This document shows, piece by piece, positions 1 through 8,811 of a stretch of DNA of 64,000 bases. The stretch is from Sandaracinobacter neustonicus (lineage in GTDB: Bacteria; Pseudomonadota; Alphaproteobacteria; Sphingomonadales; Sphingomonadaceae): positions 62,001 to 126,000 of the forward strand of contig NZ_VFSU01000032.1 of assembly GCF_006385875.1 (NCBI RefSeq). The letters run 5' to 3'. The position numbers and the translations under genes are program-made. Within the stretch, counting starts at the first letter, position 1; every line of letters begins with the position of its first letter. The notes below the pieces were generated by a model that searched no databases, was not told where the DNA came from, and worked only from the letters and a program-made list of their open reading frames with translations.

Positions 1-90
1 GCCGCCGAAACCGCGGAACAAGGTATGGCTGAAATGAGCGAAACCTTCCGCGCGAAGGGTAGCGAGCTTTACCTGCCCGCCGTGGATTGA
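1..90 (+). CDS. thiC: Phosphomethylpyrimidine synthase ThiC, C-terminal end (partial)
   Basis: Only the last 29 codons are inside the window; the gene begins upstream. The tail contains the string GMAEMSETFRAKGSELYLP followed by a stop, which resembles the usual ThiC C-terminus (a methionine/glutamate-rich helix ending in a short glycine-containing strand). ThiC is the radical-SAM enzyme that converts aminoimidazole ribotide to the thiamine pyrimidine. The assignment rests on this short tail alone, and none of the catalytic CX2CX4C region is visible. Any TPP riboswitch would lie outside the window. Confidence 0.7.
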   Translation, partial: AAETAEQGMAEMSETFRAKGSELYLPAVD

Positions 91-96
91 CGCGCA

Positions 97-119
97 CCCG
101 CCGGGTTCATCCCGGCGGG
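97..119. terminator. Hairpin between convergent thiC and cupin genes
   Basis: A perfect 9-bp stem (cccgccggg / cccggcggg) with a 5-nt loop lies 7 nt after the thiC stop and overlaps the last codons of the convergent cupin gene. It could stop transcription from both sides. No clear T-run follows, so termination is an inference from position and stem strength. Confidence 0.4.
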
Positions 120-526
120 GTCCATCCCGCAGGGGCCAGTTCGAACCCTTCGAACCGGAAGCCGGGCGCGACGACGCAGGTCATCAGCGCCCAGCCCTCG
201 TCTGCCTCGGCCGCCTGCCAGCGCCCTGCGGGCACGATCAGCTGCGGTTGCTCGCCTGCCGCCACATCTGGCCCCAGCCGGTGCGTTTGAACGCCCGCCT
301 CGCCCTCAATTCGCAGCGTCAGCGGCGCGCCGGAATGCCAGCACCAGATTTCGTCGGCATCTACCCGGTGCCAGTGCGACCGCTCTCCGGATTGCAGCAG
401 GAAGTGGATCGCGGTGCAGGCCGCGCGTTCGCCATCCGCCGCCGGGCTGCGCCATGTCTCGCGGAACCAGCCGCCTTCCGGGTGCGGCTGAAGTCCCAGT
501 TGTTCGATCAACACCCCGCCCGTCAT
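107..526 (-). CDS. Cupin domain protein, DUF985 family
   Basis: A 139-residue protein that appears to be a single small cupin barrel. The opening LIEQLGLQPHPEGGWFRETW, the FLLQSGERSHWHRVDADEIW segment and the later GPDVAAGEQPQLIVPAGRWQ are typical of the DUF985 (cupin_5) family. The histidines and acidic residues of the SHWHRVDADE stretch are where a cupin would hold a metal, but many DUF985 members have no known reaction. No signal peptide is visible, so it is probably cytosolic. It is convergent with thiC and divergent from the unknown gene at 595. The function is not known; the family call is firm. Confidence 0.85.
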   Translation of the reverse strand: MTGGVLIEQLGLQPHPEGGWFRETWRSPAADGERAACTAIHFLLQSGERSHWHRVDADEIWCWHSGAPLTLRIEGEAGVQTHRLGPDVAAGEQPQLIVPAGRWQAAEADEGWALMTCVVAPGFRFEGFELAPAGWTPPG

Positions 527-594
527 GCTGGCTTGCTCCTCTGTCGCGCTGGCCTTATTCTTTGCGGGCTTGGGGGTGGAAGGGGCAAGTCATT

Positions 595-1887
595 ATGAAG
601 TGGCAGATATTGGGATGTTGCGGCCTTGCAGCCGTGCTGACAACCTCGACGACGGCGCAGCAGGCGCAGAAGGTCATCCCGCCAAAGACGGTTTACTGGA
701 TGTCCGCCGCGACCCAGTCCGGCTTCGGATTGGGCAGCGCGCCTTCCGCATCAGACATGATGCGCATGGCGATGGGCGGGGGCAGCAGCGGCCCCGTTCG
801 GCAACTGGCGCTCGATCTCGGGTCGAAACTGCCGCCCTCCCCCGCGCCGGCCACGGCTGAACATGGCATCCCGCCAACGATGAACATGGGCACCAGCCTG
901 CCGCTACGCGCGCCGAAGAAAGGGACGCCCGGCCCGCCAGCCGATGAGTTTGAGCGGCCCAAGGGCAAGCTGTTGCTGTTCTGGGGTTGCGGCGAAAATG
1001 CGCGGCCCGGCCAGCCCATCGTCATTGATTTCGCCAAGGTCGCGGCGGGGGAAATTCCGGCCAATCTGTTCGGCGGCGAACGGGTGCGCGTTGCGCGACC
1101 ACCCAGCGCCTCCACATGGCCCACCTATGTCTATTGGCCCAATGCCGATCGGCAGGGTGGCAGCAAGCCGGTGCCGTCCAACGCATCGCTGCTGGGCGAG
1201 CACAAGGTGGCGGGGAACTTCGCCCCTGACATGCAGTTCACGCTTCAGCAAGACTGGCTGCCCGGCATCTCTACCAAGCAGCAGAAGCTGCCGTCCGGCG
1301 CGGTGACGCTGCAATGGAATGTGGTGCCCGGGGCCACCGGCCACTTCGCCCAGATGGTGAGCGCGAAGGAGGAAGGCGGCGCGCCCACCATCGTCTTCTG
1401 GGCCTCCAGCGAGGTGCAGACCTTCTATTCGGGCATGTCCGATTTCGTCTCGCCGTCTGAGGCGCAGCGACTGGTGGGGCGCAAGATGCTGATGCCGCCT
1501 TCCCAGAGCAGTTGCACTATTCCAAAGGAAGCCGTGAAGGTCGCGGAATCGGGGATATTCATGCTCGTCTCGCATGGGCCGGAACAGAACATCATCTATC
1601 CGCCGCGCCCCAAGGATCCGAAGGTGGATTGGGTGCAGGAATGGGCGGTGAAAGCCCGCTTCGTGTCCCGCTCTGGCGGCATATTGGGCATGGAGGATAT
1701 GGCCGCAGCCGGTGGTGCCACAACGGCCAGTGGCAAGCCGAAATGCAAGCCCGATGCCGCCACGGAAGCGGGCAAAGCGGCCGGCGGTGGCGTGGGCGGC
1801 AGCATTGGTCGCGCCATGGGCGGCGCAATCGGCGGCCTGATGGGCGGCAAGAAGAAAAAGGGCGAAGATCAGGCGTGCGAGCCCTGA
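595..1887 (+). CDS. Secreted protein of unknown function with glycine-zipper tail
   Basis: A 430-residue protein that I do not recognise. The reading frame is open upstream, but the ATG at 595 follows a purine-rich ggaaggggcaag and gives a clean Sec signal peptide (MKWQILGCCGLAAVLTTSTT then AQQ, likely cut after the TTA-Q region). The mature part has proline-rich linkers (residues about 90-115), a central stretch with KLLLFWGCGENARPGQP and TLQWNVVPGATGHFAQMV that looks beta-rich, and a tail with GGGVGGSIGRAMGGAIGGLM, a glycine-zipper followed by lysines. Such tails often insert into or lie across membranes. It stands alone between the cupin and DUF389 genes. Envelope localisation is an inference; no catalytic motif is seen. 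Confidence 0.75.
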   Translation: MKWQILGCCGLAAVLTTSTTAQQAQKVIPPKTVYWMSAATQSGFGLGSAPSASDMMRMAMGGGSSGPVRQLALDLGSKLPPSPAPATAEHGIPPTMNMGTSLPLRAPKKGTPGPPADEFERPKGKLLLFWGCGENARPGQPIVIDFAKVAAGEIPANLFGGERVRVARPPSASTWPTYVYWPNADRQGGSKPVPSNASLLGEHKVAGNFAPDMQFTLQQDWLPGISTKQQKLPSGAVTLQWNVVPGATGHFAQMVSAKEEGGAPTIVFWASSEVQTFYSGMSDFVSPSEAQRLVGRKMLMPPSQSSCTIPKEAVKVAESGIFMLVSHGPEQNIIYPPRPKDPKVDWVQEWAVKARFVSRSGGILGMEDMAAAGGATTASGKPKCKPDAATEAGKAAGGGVGGSIGRAMGGAIGGLMGGKKKKGEDQACEP

Positions 1888-1970
1888 AGCCGGGCGACTG
1901 AGTCCGGACGGGGGCTGCTCTCGGCCCATCGCGCCCGGTGCGGCGCAGCGGTTCCGGTCTGCGCGAGGGC

Positions 1971-3641
1971 ATGCTAGTCCGCCTTGCCATGGCCGACGCT
2001 GATCTCAACGCCCCTGCCGCAACCCGGATTGAGGACCGGGCCGACACGCAATCGCCCCGCATGATTCGCAAGCTGCGGGCGTGGCATCGCCGCTCCATCG
2101 TCGCGCCGGTGGATCATGCGGGCATCCTTTCGCGGGTGCAGGCTGAAGCCAGCTGGTCGGCGCGCTATGCCTTCATGATCGCGATGTCGGCTGGCATCGC
2201 GATCATGGGGATGCTGCTGTCCTCGCCCGCCATTGTCACCGGGGCGATGCTGATTTCCCCGCTGATGGCCCCCATCGTCGGGCTGGGCTTTGCGCTGGCC
2301 ACCTTCGATTGGCCGGAGGTGCGCAAAAGCCTGATCGCGCTGGCGGTCGGCACGCTGCTGGCCATCGCGGTGACGGGCGGGCTGGTGCTGATGTCCCCCT
2401 TGCAGGACATGACGTCGGAAATCCTCTCCCGCACGCGGCCCAATCTGTTCGATCTGCTGGTCGCGGTGTTTTCGGCGCTGGCAGGCGGCTATGCCACCAT
2501 CAAGGGGCGCGGCGAAACCATCGTCGGCGTGGCGTTGGCGACATCCTTGATGCCGCCGCTGGCGGCGGTGGGTTATGGCCTTGCCACCCTGAACATGCCG
2601 GTGGCGGCGGGCGGTTTCGCGTTGTTCCTCACCAACTTCATCGCCATCGCGCTCAGCGTGGCGCTGGTGGGGCGCTTTTACGGCTTCGGCTCGTTCCTGT
2701 CCCCCCGGCAGACCCGGCGGCAAGCGGTCGCGTTGGTGCTGCTGTTCGTGGCGTTGGCGGTGCCGCTGGGCCTGTCTTTGAAGCAGATCGCGTGGGAGGC
2801 ATGGGCCACACGCACCATTCGCGGCCATGTCACGCGGGAATTCGGGGACCATAGCCGCATCGTCGCGCTGGACCCGGATTTCTCCGGCCAGAAGCTGGTG
2901 ATCCGGGCGACAGTGCTGACGGATCGCATGCACGGCAAGGCAACGGACGATCTGGAACGGCGGTTGACGAAGCTGCTGAACCGCCCGGTGCAGCTGCAAC
3001 TGAGCCAGGTGCTGGTGAACCAGAGCGCGGCGCAGGCCGAACTGAACCGCCCCCGCAGCAGCGACAGCGCACGCGCCGATCAACTGGCGCGCGCGGACAT
3101 GGCGGCGCGGCTGTCGCTGGTCGCAAATGTGCCGGTGGAGGCCGTGCTGGTCGATCCGGTCGCGCGCCTTGCCACGGCGCAGGTCACGACAGCGCGGCCG
3201 CTCGTGGAACTGATGCAGGCCGAACAGCGGCTGACCGAGGACTCACCGGGCTGGTCTGTCCGCATTCTGCCCATCGCAGGCCCTTTGCCAGACCTGCCCG
3301 TGCCCGAAGCCGGGCTGACGAAGGCCGATGACAGCGGGCTGGATGCGCTTGTCTGGGCCTTGTCGCGGCGCGGCACCAACAGCGTGCGCCTGACGCCCCG
3401 CCGACTGTCCGGAGAGCCGATGGCGCGGGCCGTGGCGCGTGGGCAAGCCGTGGCGGCGGCGCTGGAAGCGCGCGGACTGGTTGTGGAGCAAGCCGCCCCG
3501 GTTGCGGCGGACGCTGCGCTGGAACGCGAAGAGGGGTTGGTAGCCGCCCGGTCGGTGCGGATCGACGCGCTGGCCCCTGCCCCGGTGCCGGAAGCGGAAG
3601 ATGTGGCGCAGGCAAAGGAAAGGCCCGTCGCCACCGGCTGA
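1971..3641 (+). CDS. DUF389 domain integral membrane protein
   Basis: A 556-residue protein. The N-terminal half carries the DUF389 (TIGR00341-like) membrane region: several hydrophobic helices starting at the SARYAFMIAMSAGIAIMGML segment, with the family-typical SSPAIVTGAMLISPLMAP and KGRGETIVGVALATSLMPPL stretches, where prolines and glycines break the helices. The C-terminal half (about residues 290-556) is soluble and alternates strands and helices; it includes TRTIRGHVTREFGD. The function of the family is unknown; transport has been suggested. The start at 1971 has gaggg immediately upstream; an in-frame ATG at 1989 (MADADLN) is an alternative. It ends at a bidirectional hairpin shared with clpX. 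Confidence 0.85.
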   Translation: MLVRLAMADADLNAPAATRIEDRADTQSPRMIRKLRAWHRRSIVAPVDHAGILSRVQAEASWSARYAFMIAMSAGIAIMGMLLSSPAIVTGAMLISPLMAPIVGLGFALATFDWPEVRKSLIALAVGTLLAIAVTGGLVLMSPLQDMTSEILSRTRPNLFDLLVAVFSALAGGYATIKGRGETIVGVALATSLMPPLAAVGYGLATLNMPVAAGGFALFLTNFIAIALSVALVGRFYGFGSFLSPRQTRRQAVALVLLFVALAVPLGLSLKQIAWEAWATRTIRGHVTREFGDHSRIVALDPDFSGQKLVIRATVLTDRMHGKATDDLERRLTKLLNRPVQLQLSQVLVNQSAAQAELNRPRSSDSARADQLARADMAARLSLVANVPVEAVLVDPVARLATAQVTTARPLVELMQAEQRLTEDSPGWSVRILPIAGPLPDLPVPEAGLTKADDSGLDALVWALSRRGTNSVRLTPRRLSGEPMARAVARGQAVAAALEARGLVVEQAAPVAADAALEREEGLVAARSVRIDALAPAPVPEAEDVAQAKERPVATG

Positions 3642-3655
3642 CGGGCCTTCCTGTT
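3620..3655. terminator. Bidirectional terminator between DUF389 gene and clpX
   Basis: A perfect 10-bp stem (aaggcccgtc at 3620-3629 with gacgggcctt at 3640-3649) spans the stop codon of the DUF389 gene. On the plus strand it is followed by cctgttt; on the minus strand by tcctttgcc. The placement between two convergent genes fits shared intrinsic termination. Confidence 0.6.
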
Positions 3656-3694
3656 TCGGCTGTTCGAGGGCGCCCGGCTTCAGGCAGCCCCTTC

Positions 3695-4945
3695 TCAGGC
3701 GGCCTTATCGGCCCGCAGCAGTTGCACGGGCGGCTTCAGCCCTTTCACCACTTCGCCGTCGATGGAGACTTCCTCCACCGTGTCCATGCCCGGAAGCTCG
3801 AACATGGTGTCGAGCAGGATGCCCTCCAGAATGGAGCGCAGGCCGCGCGCGCCGGTGCGACGCTCAATGGCGCGCTTGGCGATTTCCGACAGCGCATCCT
3901 CGGTGAAGGACAGCTTCACGCCTTCCAGTTCGAACAGGCGCGAATATTGCTTCGACAGCGCGTTCTTCGGCTCTGTCAGGATCTTGATGAGCGCGGCCTC
4001 GTCCAGATCCTCCAGCGTTGCGATCACCGGCAGACGACCGACGAACTCGGGGATCAGGCCGAACTTCAGCAGATCCTCGGGCTCGCACTGGCGAAGCACT
4101 TCGCCCGTGCGCCGTTCATCCGGCGCAGCAACATGCGCGCCGAAGCCAATGGATTTGCCCTGCAATCTGTCCGCAATGATCCGGTCCAGCCCGGCGAATG
4201 CGCCGCCGCAGATGAACAGGATGTTGGTGGTATCCACCTGCAGGAATTCCTGCTGCGGATGCTTGCGACCGCCCTGCGGCGGCACGCTCGCGGTGGTGCC
4301 TTCCATGATCTTCAGCAGGGCCTGTTGCACGCCCTCCCCGCTCACGTCGCGGGTGATGGAGGGATTGTCGGCCTTGCGGGAAATCTTGTCGATTTCGTCG
4401 ATGTAGACGATGCCTTTCTGCGCGCGCTCGACATTATAGTCGCTCGCCTGCAGCAGCTTCAGGATGATGTTCTCCACATCCTCACCGACATAGCCCGCTT
4501 CCGTCAGCGTGGTGGCGTCTGCCATCGTGAAAGGCACGTCGAGAATGCGCGCCAGCGTCTGCGCCAGCAGCGTCTTGCCGCAGCCGGTGGGGCCGACGAG
4601 CAGGATGTTGGACTTCGCCAGCTCCACCTCTGCGCCCTTCACCCCATGGGCGAGGCGCTTGTAATGGTTGTGCACCGCCACGGAAAGAACCCGCTTGGCA
4701 TGCAGCTGGCCGATCACATAACTGTCCAGCACGCCCATGATCTCACGCGGGGTGGGAACCCCATCGCGGGTTTTCACCAGCGCGTTCTTCGTCTCTTCAC
4801 GGATGATGTCGTTGCACAGCTCGACACATTCGTCGCAGATGAAGACTGTCGGTCCGGCGATCAGCTTCTTCACCTCATGCTGGCTCTTTCCGCAGAAAGA
4901 GCAGTAGAGGATATTCTTCCCGTCGCCGCTGGATGCCTTTGTCAT
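3695..4945 (-). CDS. clpX: ATP-dependent Clp protease ATP-binding subunit ClpX
   Basis: A 416-residue AAA+ unfoldase that recognises, unfolds and threads substrates into ClpP. The N-terminal zinc-binding domain is complete, with Cys15, Cys18, Cys37 and Cys40 (CSFCGKS and CDECVELC). Walker A is GPTGCGKT (residues 118-125), Walker B lies in [14 protein letters not shown], the pore loop is in the [11 protein letters not shown] segment, and [10 protein letters not shown] marks sensor II. Length is normal. The reading frame extends 14 codons further upstream, but the ATG at 4945 gives the canonical N-terminus and is preceded by gaaagagaga. It lies downstream of clpP on the same strand with a 220-nt gap that holds a strong hairpin, as in many alphaproteobacteria. 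Confidence 0.98.
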   Translation of the reverse strand: MTKASSGDGKNILYCSFCGKSQHEVKKLIAGPTVFICDECVELCNDIIREETKNALVKTRDGVPTPREIMGVLDSYVIGQLHAKRVLSVAVHNHYKRLAHGVKGAEVELAKSNILLVGPTGCGKTLLAQTLARILDVPFTMADATTLTEAGYVGEDVENIILKLLQASDYNVERAQKGIVYIDEIDKISRKADNPSITRDVSGEGVQQALLKIMEGTTASVPPQGGRKHPQQEFLQVDTTNILFICGGAFAGLDRIIADRLQGKSIGFGAHVAAPDERRTGEVLRQCEPEDLLKFGLIPEFVGRLPVIATLEDLDEAALIKILTEPKNALSKQYSRLFELEGVKLSFTEDALSEIAKRAIERRTGARGLRSILEGILLDTMFELPGMDTVEEVSIDGEVVKGLKPPVQLLRADKAA

Positions 4946-5105
4946 AGTCTCTCTTTCAGCCGCGCGCCGTGAGGGCGACGGCAGCAACTTAAGTTAGCGC
5001 AGTTTCCCTCTCCCGCAAGTGCGAAAGCCGCCTGCATGGCAGACATCGGGCCTGCCAAAGCCGGGAAACAACCTCGTTGCGGTGAAAACCGACCCCTGAA
5101 ACGCA

Positions 5106-5130
5106 CACGGGCGGCACCGGGCCGCCCGTG
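5106..5130 (-). terminator. Hairpin in the clpP-clpX intergenic region
   Basis: A perfect 10-bp stem (cacgggcggc / gccgcccgtg) with a 5-nt loop sits 36 nt behind the clpP stop codon. On the minus strand it is followed by tgcgtttcagg with only a short T-run. It may partly terminate clpP transcripts, or stabilise their 3' end, while clpX is read from read-through or its own promoter. Confidence 0.45.
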
Positions 5131-5165
5131 AAATCGTTCGTCGATCATGCGACTGGCAGGCTGGA

Positions 5166-5855
5166 TCAGGCGGCCTTCAGCTCGCTGTCGGCGGGTGTCG
5201 GGCGGCGATCCATCACTTCGTCCACAAGGCCGAAGTCCTTGGCTTCCAGCGCGGACATGAACTTGTCGCGCTCCATCGCGTTTTCGATTTCCTCCAGCGG
5301 CTTGCCGGTGAATTTCGCGTACAGGCTGTTCATGTGCGCGCGGATGCGGATGATCTCGCGGGCCTGAATTTCGATGTCGGTCGCCTGACCCTGCGCGCCA
5401 CCAGACGGCTGGTGCACCATGATCCGCGCGTTCGCCAGGCTGATTCGCATCCCCGGTTCCCCGGCGGCCAGCAGGAAGCTGCCCATGGAAGCCGCCTGCC
5501 CGATGCACACCGTTCCCACCTTGGGGCGGATATATTGCATGGTGTCATAGATCGCCATGCCGCTGGTGATCACCCCGCCCGGCGAGTTGATGTACATGAA
5601 GATGTCTTTCTTGGGGTTTTCGGCCTCAAGAAACAGCAGCTGCGCCACGATCAGCGAGGCCATATTGTCCTCAATCGGGCCGTTCACGAACACGATGCGT
5701 TCGCGCAGCAGCCGCGAGAAGATGTCGAAGCTGCGCTCGCCCCGGCTCGATTGCTCGATCACGATGGGGACGAGGCCAGCCTGCGGGCCAGTCGACGGGA
5801 TGAGGTTTGCGCGAAGCGCGGCGGCGGGGTCCATCAGGAACTGATCGCGGTCCAT
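5166..5855 (-). CDS. clpP: ATP-dependent Clp protease proteolytic subunit ClpP
   Basis: A 229-residue serine protease that forms the double-heptamer chamber of ClpXP. The catalytic triad is visible: Ser123 in GQAASMGS, His148 in [10 protein letters not shown] and Asp197 in AMERDKFMS, with the same spacing as the Escherichia coli enzyme. [20 protein letters not shown] is the conserved oxyanion region. The N-terminus has about 20 residues before [14 protein letters not shown], consistent with a short propeptide. The start at 5855 was chosen as the longest conserved form; MDPAAALRA seven codons later is possible. A TTGACG-17 nt-GACTTA sequence just upstream on the minus strand is a weak candidate promoter. 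Confidence 0.97.
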   Translation of the reverse strand: MDRDQFLMDPAAALRANLIPSTGPQAGLVPIVIEQSSRGERSFDIFSRLLRERIVFVNGPIEDNMASLIVAQLLFLEAENPKKDIFMYINSPGGVITSGMAIYDTMQYIRPKVGTVCIGQAASMGSFLLAAGEPGMRISLANARIMVHQPSGGAQGQATDIEIQAREIIRIRAHMNSLYAKFTGKPLEEIENAMERDKFMSALEAKDFGLVDEVMDRRPTPADSELKAA

Positions 5856-5958
5856 ATGAGCCTAAGTCGGGCGTCACCCGCCGCCCGTCAAGCCCCGGCT
5901 GTTTCTTTTCGGAACAGTGGCTCGATATGTCCGTTCTGGTGCCAACTCCGCGCCGCCC

Positions 5959-5974
5959 GGGCAACGTCCTTGCT
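5959..5974 (+). promoter_or_regulatory. Candidate sigma-54 promoter before the flagellar block
   Basis: The sequence gggcaacgtccttgct keeps the GG-N10-GC spacing of sigma-54 (-24/-12) promoters: GG at 5960-5961 and GC at 5972-5973, with TTGC intact and four of six positions of the -24 TGGCAC box matching. Start of transcription would be expected around 5984, almost at the ATG of the transglycosylase gene (5986), implying a nearly leaderless message. Sigma-54 control of flagellar genes is known in Caulobacter; its use here is an inference. Confidence 0.35.
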
Positions 5975-5985
5975 ATTGGGCAAGC

Positions 5986-6699
5986 ATGTCCGCCAGCCCT
6001 CTTTCCGGGTCCGTTTCCGGTAGTGGTTCCAGCAGCGCCGCAGCCGCTGTGCTTCCGGCGTTGGTAGAAGCTGCGCAGCGGACAGGGGTCGATTTTTCGG
6101 CGCTTTACCATACCGCCCGGCTCGAATCCGGTTTCAACCCCGATGCGAAGGCGCGCACCTCCTCCGCGACAGGCCTGTTCCAGTTCATCGACAGCAGCTG
6201 GCTGAACGTGCTGGCCAAACATGGTGCGCGGCATGGCTTATCTGCGGCTTCGAAGGCGGATGCGCTGGCGCTGCGCAACGATCCGCGCGCGGCAAGCCTG
6301 ATGGCGGCCGAGCATATGGCAGACAATGCCGAACTGCTGGAATCGCGGCTGGGGCGCGAAGCCGGGCCTGTCGATCTCTATCTCGCGCATTTTCTGGGCG
6401 CGGGCGGCGCGGCGCGCTTTCTGGAGGCGCTCTCCGCTTCGCCCGATCAATCGGCGGCAGCGCTGATGCCATCGGCAGCGCGCGCCAACCCGTCTATTTT
6501 CTTTCAGGATGGCCAGCCGCGCTCATTGGCGGAGGTGCACGCGCTGTTCAGCCAGCGGTTGGGCGTGGAGTCTGCGCCCGTCGCGGTGGCGGCAACGGCT
6601 GGAACGGTAGAGACAGCGGCGGCACTGCCGGAAACCCCGCTGCGCGCTGCGGAGGCCGCCCGCCTCGCCTACCTCCTGCTCGCCGATCTCGGCGTTTAG
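5986..6699 (+). CDS. Flagellar-linked lytic transglycosylase (SLT domain)
   Basis: A 237-residue protein. After a serine/alanine-rich N-terminus, residues about 30-75 match the soluble lytic transglycosylase core: LYHTARLESGFNPDAKA carries the presumed catalytic glutamate (ARLESGF), followed by TGLFQFIDSSWLNVLAKHG. A second helical part contains LYLAHFLGAGGAARFL, as in transglycosylases of flagellar loci. Such enzymes cut peptidoglycan to let the flagellar rod through. No classical signal peptide is seen with the ATG at 5986, which is unusual for a periplasmic enzyme unless the true start or the export route differs. The gene ends 9 nt before flhA, so it is very likely co-transcribed with it. 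Confidence 0.8.
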   Translation: MSASPLSGSVSGSGSSSAAAAVLPALVEAAQRTGVDFSALYHTARLESGFNPDAKARTSSATGLFQFIDSSWLNVLAKHGARHGLSAASKADALALRNDPRAASLMAAEHMADNAELLESRLGREAGPVDLYLAHFLGAGGAARFLEALSASPDQSAAALMPSAARANPSIFFQDGQPRSLAEVHALFSQRLGVESAPVAVAATAGTVETAAALPETPLRAAEAARLAYLLLADLGV

Positions 6700-6708
6700 G
6701 CCCGTCCC

Positions 6709-8811
6709 ATGCCCGCCCTGATATCCCGCCTGTCGCTCTCTACCCTGCCCTTCGCCAGCGGCCGGGCGTTGCTGCCGGTGGCCATGCTGGCGATCGTGCT
6801 GCTGATGGTGGTGCCGATCTCCAGCTGGATGCTGGACATCTTCTTCATCGGCAACATCCTGCTGTCGCTGCTGATGCTGATGCTGGTGCTGGAGGCGAAG
6901 CGGCCGCTGGATTTCTCCACCTTCCCCACCCTGTTGCTGGTGGCCACGCTGTTCCGGCTGGCGCTGAACGTCGCCTCCACCCGCGTGGTGCTGGTGCATG
7001 GCCATGAAGGCCCCGCCGCCGCCGGCCATGTGATCGAGGCGTTCGGCCATGCGCTGATCGGCGGCAATTTCGTGGTGGGCCTGATGGTCTTCGTGATCCT
7101 GATGATCGTGAACCTTTCTGTGATCGCCAAGGGCGCAGGCCGCGTCTCTGAAGTGTCCGCCCGCTTCACGCTGGACGCCCTGCCCGGCAAGCAGATGGCC
7201 ATCGACGCGGACCTCAGCGCCGGAATGCTCACGCCGGACGAAGCCCGCGCGCGGCGCGCCGATGTGGCGGCAGAGGCCGATTTCTACGGCTCGATGGATG
7301 GCGCATCCAAGTTCGTGAAAGGGGATGCGGTTGCGGGCATCCTGATCCTGTTGGTGAATATCTTCGGCGGGCTGGCCATCGGCATGCTCAGCCATGGCCT
7401 CTCCTTCGGCGAAGCGGCGGACGCTTACATCATCCTCTCCATCGGCGACGCGCTGGTGGCGCAGGTGCCCGCGCTGCTACTCTCCATCGGCGCAGCGATT
7501 TTGGTGACGCGCAGCGCGGACGATCATGGCCTGTCCAGCCAGCTCGGGCGGCAGGTGGCGTCCGCCAGCGCATGGTGGCCGACGGCGGGCGTGCTGGGGG
7601 CGATGGCGCTGGTGCCCGGCCTGCCTGCGATGCTGCTGGCCCCGGCCGCCGCGCTCGCCGGAACGGTGGCATGGCGGCTGCGCAAACGCCCCGAACCGGT
7701 GGTCGAGCCCATCGCCAACGCCGCCCCACCGGCCCAGCTCGATTGGGCCGAAGTGACAGACAGCGCGCCGATCCTGATCGAGATCGGCTATGGGCTGATC
7801 CCGCTGGTGGATGCGGAAGGCCCGCTGATGACGCGGATCACCGGCATCCGCCGCCAGCTGTCGCAAGAACTGGGTTTTGTGCTGCCGATGGCCCGCGTTC
7901 GCGACAATCTGGGCCTTGCGCCGCAATCCTATCGCATCAGCATTGCCGAGGAACTGGCCGGCGAAGGCGAGGCCTGGCCCGCCGACCTGCTGGCGCTGGA
8001 GGCGGAGGCGGTGACGGGCGAAATCCCCGGCCGGGCGGTGCGCGATCCGGCGTTCGGGATGACGGCGCGCTGGATTGATCCGTCGATGGAGCCGCAGGCG
8101 CTGGATGCCGGATATACGGTGGTGGACAGCGCCACCGTGGTGGGAACGCATATCTACAAGCTGTTGAAGGAACATGCACATATCCTGTTCACGCAGGATG
8201 ATATGCAGGGCCTTCTGGATGCGCTGGGCAACCGCCAGCCGCAGCTGGCCGCCAGCCTTTCCCCGCGCACCGTGCCGCTGGCGCTGACAACGCAGGTGGC
8301 GCAATCGCTGCTGGAGGAAGGTGTTTCGCTTAAGGGCTTCCCGCGCATTGCGGCGGCCCTGTCGCAGCATGTGGGCAGTGTGCAGGATCCGGCGTTGCTG
8401 GTGGAGGCGGTGCGGGGCCGCATCGGCGGGCTGATCCTGTCCGGCATTGCGCCGGGCGGCGGCGCGCTGAAGCTGATCGCGCTTGCACCGGAGTTGGAAT
8501 CGCTGCTGGTCGCAGCCCACCGCGCGGCCCCGGCGAGCGATTTTCCCTTCGAACCCGGCCTTGGCAACCGCATCATGGAGGCGGTTCTGTCCGCTGCTGG
8601 TCCGCTGGTGGCGGCTGGCACACCCGTCATCCTCGTCACCCAGCCCGGACCGCGTCGGGCGCTGTGGCGGCTGCTTCGCCCGCATATCCTGATCCCGGTG
8701 CTGGGCTTCCCGGAATTGCAGGATCACCGCGCCGTCGAAGTGGTCGCCGTCGTCAGTGGGGACCTTGCCAATAACCCGGCCCCGAAACCCGCCACTATGG
8801 AGCCAGCCTGA
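6709..8811 (+). CDS. flhA: Flagellar biosynthesis protein FlhA
   Basis: A 700-residue export-gate protein of the flagellar type III secretion apparatus in the inner membrane. The N-terminal part has about eight hydrophobic helices, starting with LLPVAMLAIVLLMVVPISSW and LDIFFIGNILLSLLMLMLVL. The FHIPEP family signature is present in RFTLDALPGKQMAIDADLSA, with the conserved charged loop GMLTPDEARARR after it. The soluble C-terminal domain (about residues 350-700), which docks export chaperones, is complete, including GYTVVDSATVVGTHIYKLLK. Length is normal. The stop overlaps the fliA-type sigma gene by one base (TGATG), implying translational coupling. The usual partner flhB is not in the window. 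Confidence 0.97.
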   Translation: MPALISRLSLSTLPFASGRALLPVAMLAIVLLMVVPISSWMLDIFFIGNILLSLLMLMLVLEAKRPLDFSTFPTLLLVATLFRLALNVASTRVVLVHGHEGPAAAGHVIEAFGHALIGGNFVVGLMVFVILMIVNLSVIAKGAGRVSEVSARFTLDALPGKQMAIDADLSAGMLTPDEARARRADVAAEADFYGSMDGASKFVKGDAVAGILILLVNIFGGLAIGMLSHGLSFGEAADAYIILSIGDALVAQVPALLLSIGAAILVTRSADDHGLSSQLGRQVASASAWWPTAGVLGAMALVPGLPAMLLAPAAALAGTVAWRLRKRPEPVVEPIANAAPPAQLDWAEVTDSAPILIEIGYGLIPLVDAEGPLMTRITGIRRQLSQELGFVLPMARVRDNLGLAPQSYRISIAEELAGEGEAWPADLLALEAEAVTGEIPGRAVRDPAFGMTARWIDPSMEPQALDAGYTVVDSATVVGTHIYKLLKEHAHILFTQDDMQGLLDALGNRQPQLAASLSPRTVPLALTTQVAQSLLEEGVSLKGFPRIAAALSQHVGSVQDPALLVEAVRGRIGGLILSGIAPGGGALKLIALAPELESLLVAAHRAAPASDFPFEPGLGNRIMEAVLSAAGPLVAAGTPVILVTQPGPRRALWRLLRPHILIPVLGFPELQDHRAVEVVAVVSGDLANNPAPKPATMEPA

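Noticed and set aside
3722-4972. Long open frame (416 codons) opposite clpX
   Set aside because: It is the antisense shadow of a highly conserved gene; high GC content at third positions produces such frames throughout the window, and its translation is rich in His, Gln and Arg without any family pattern.
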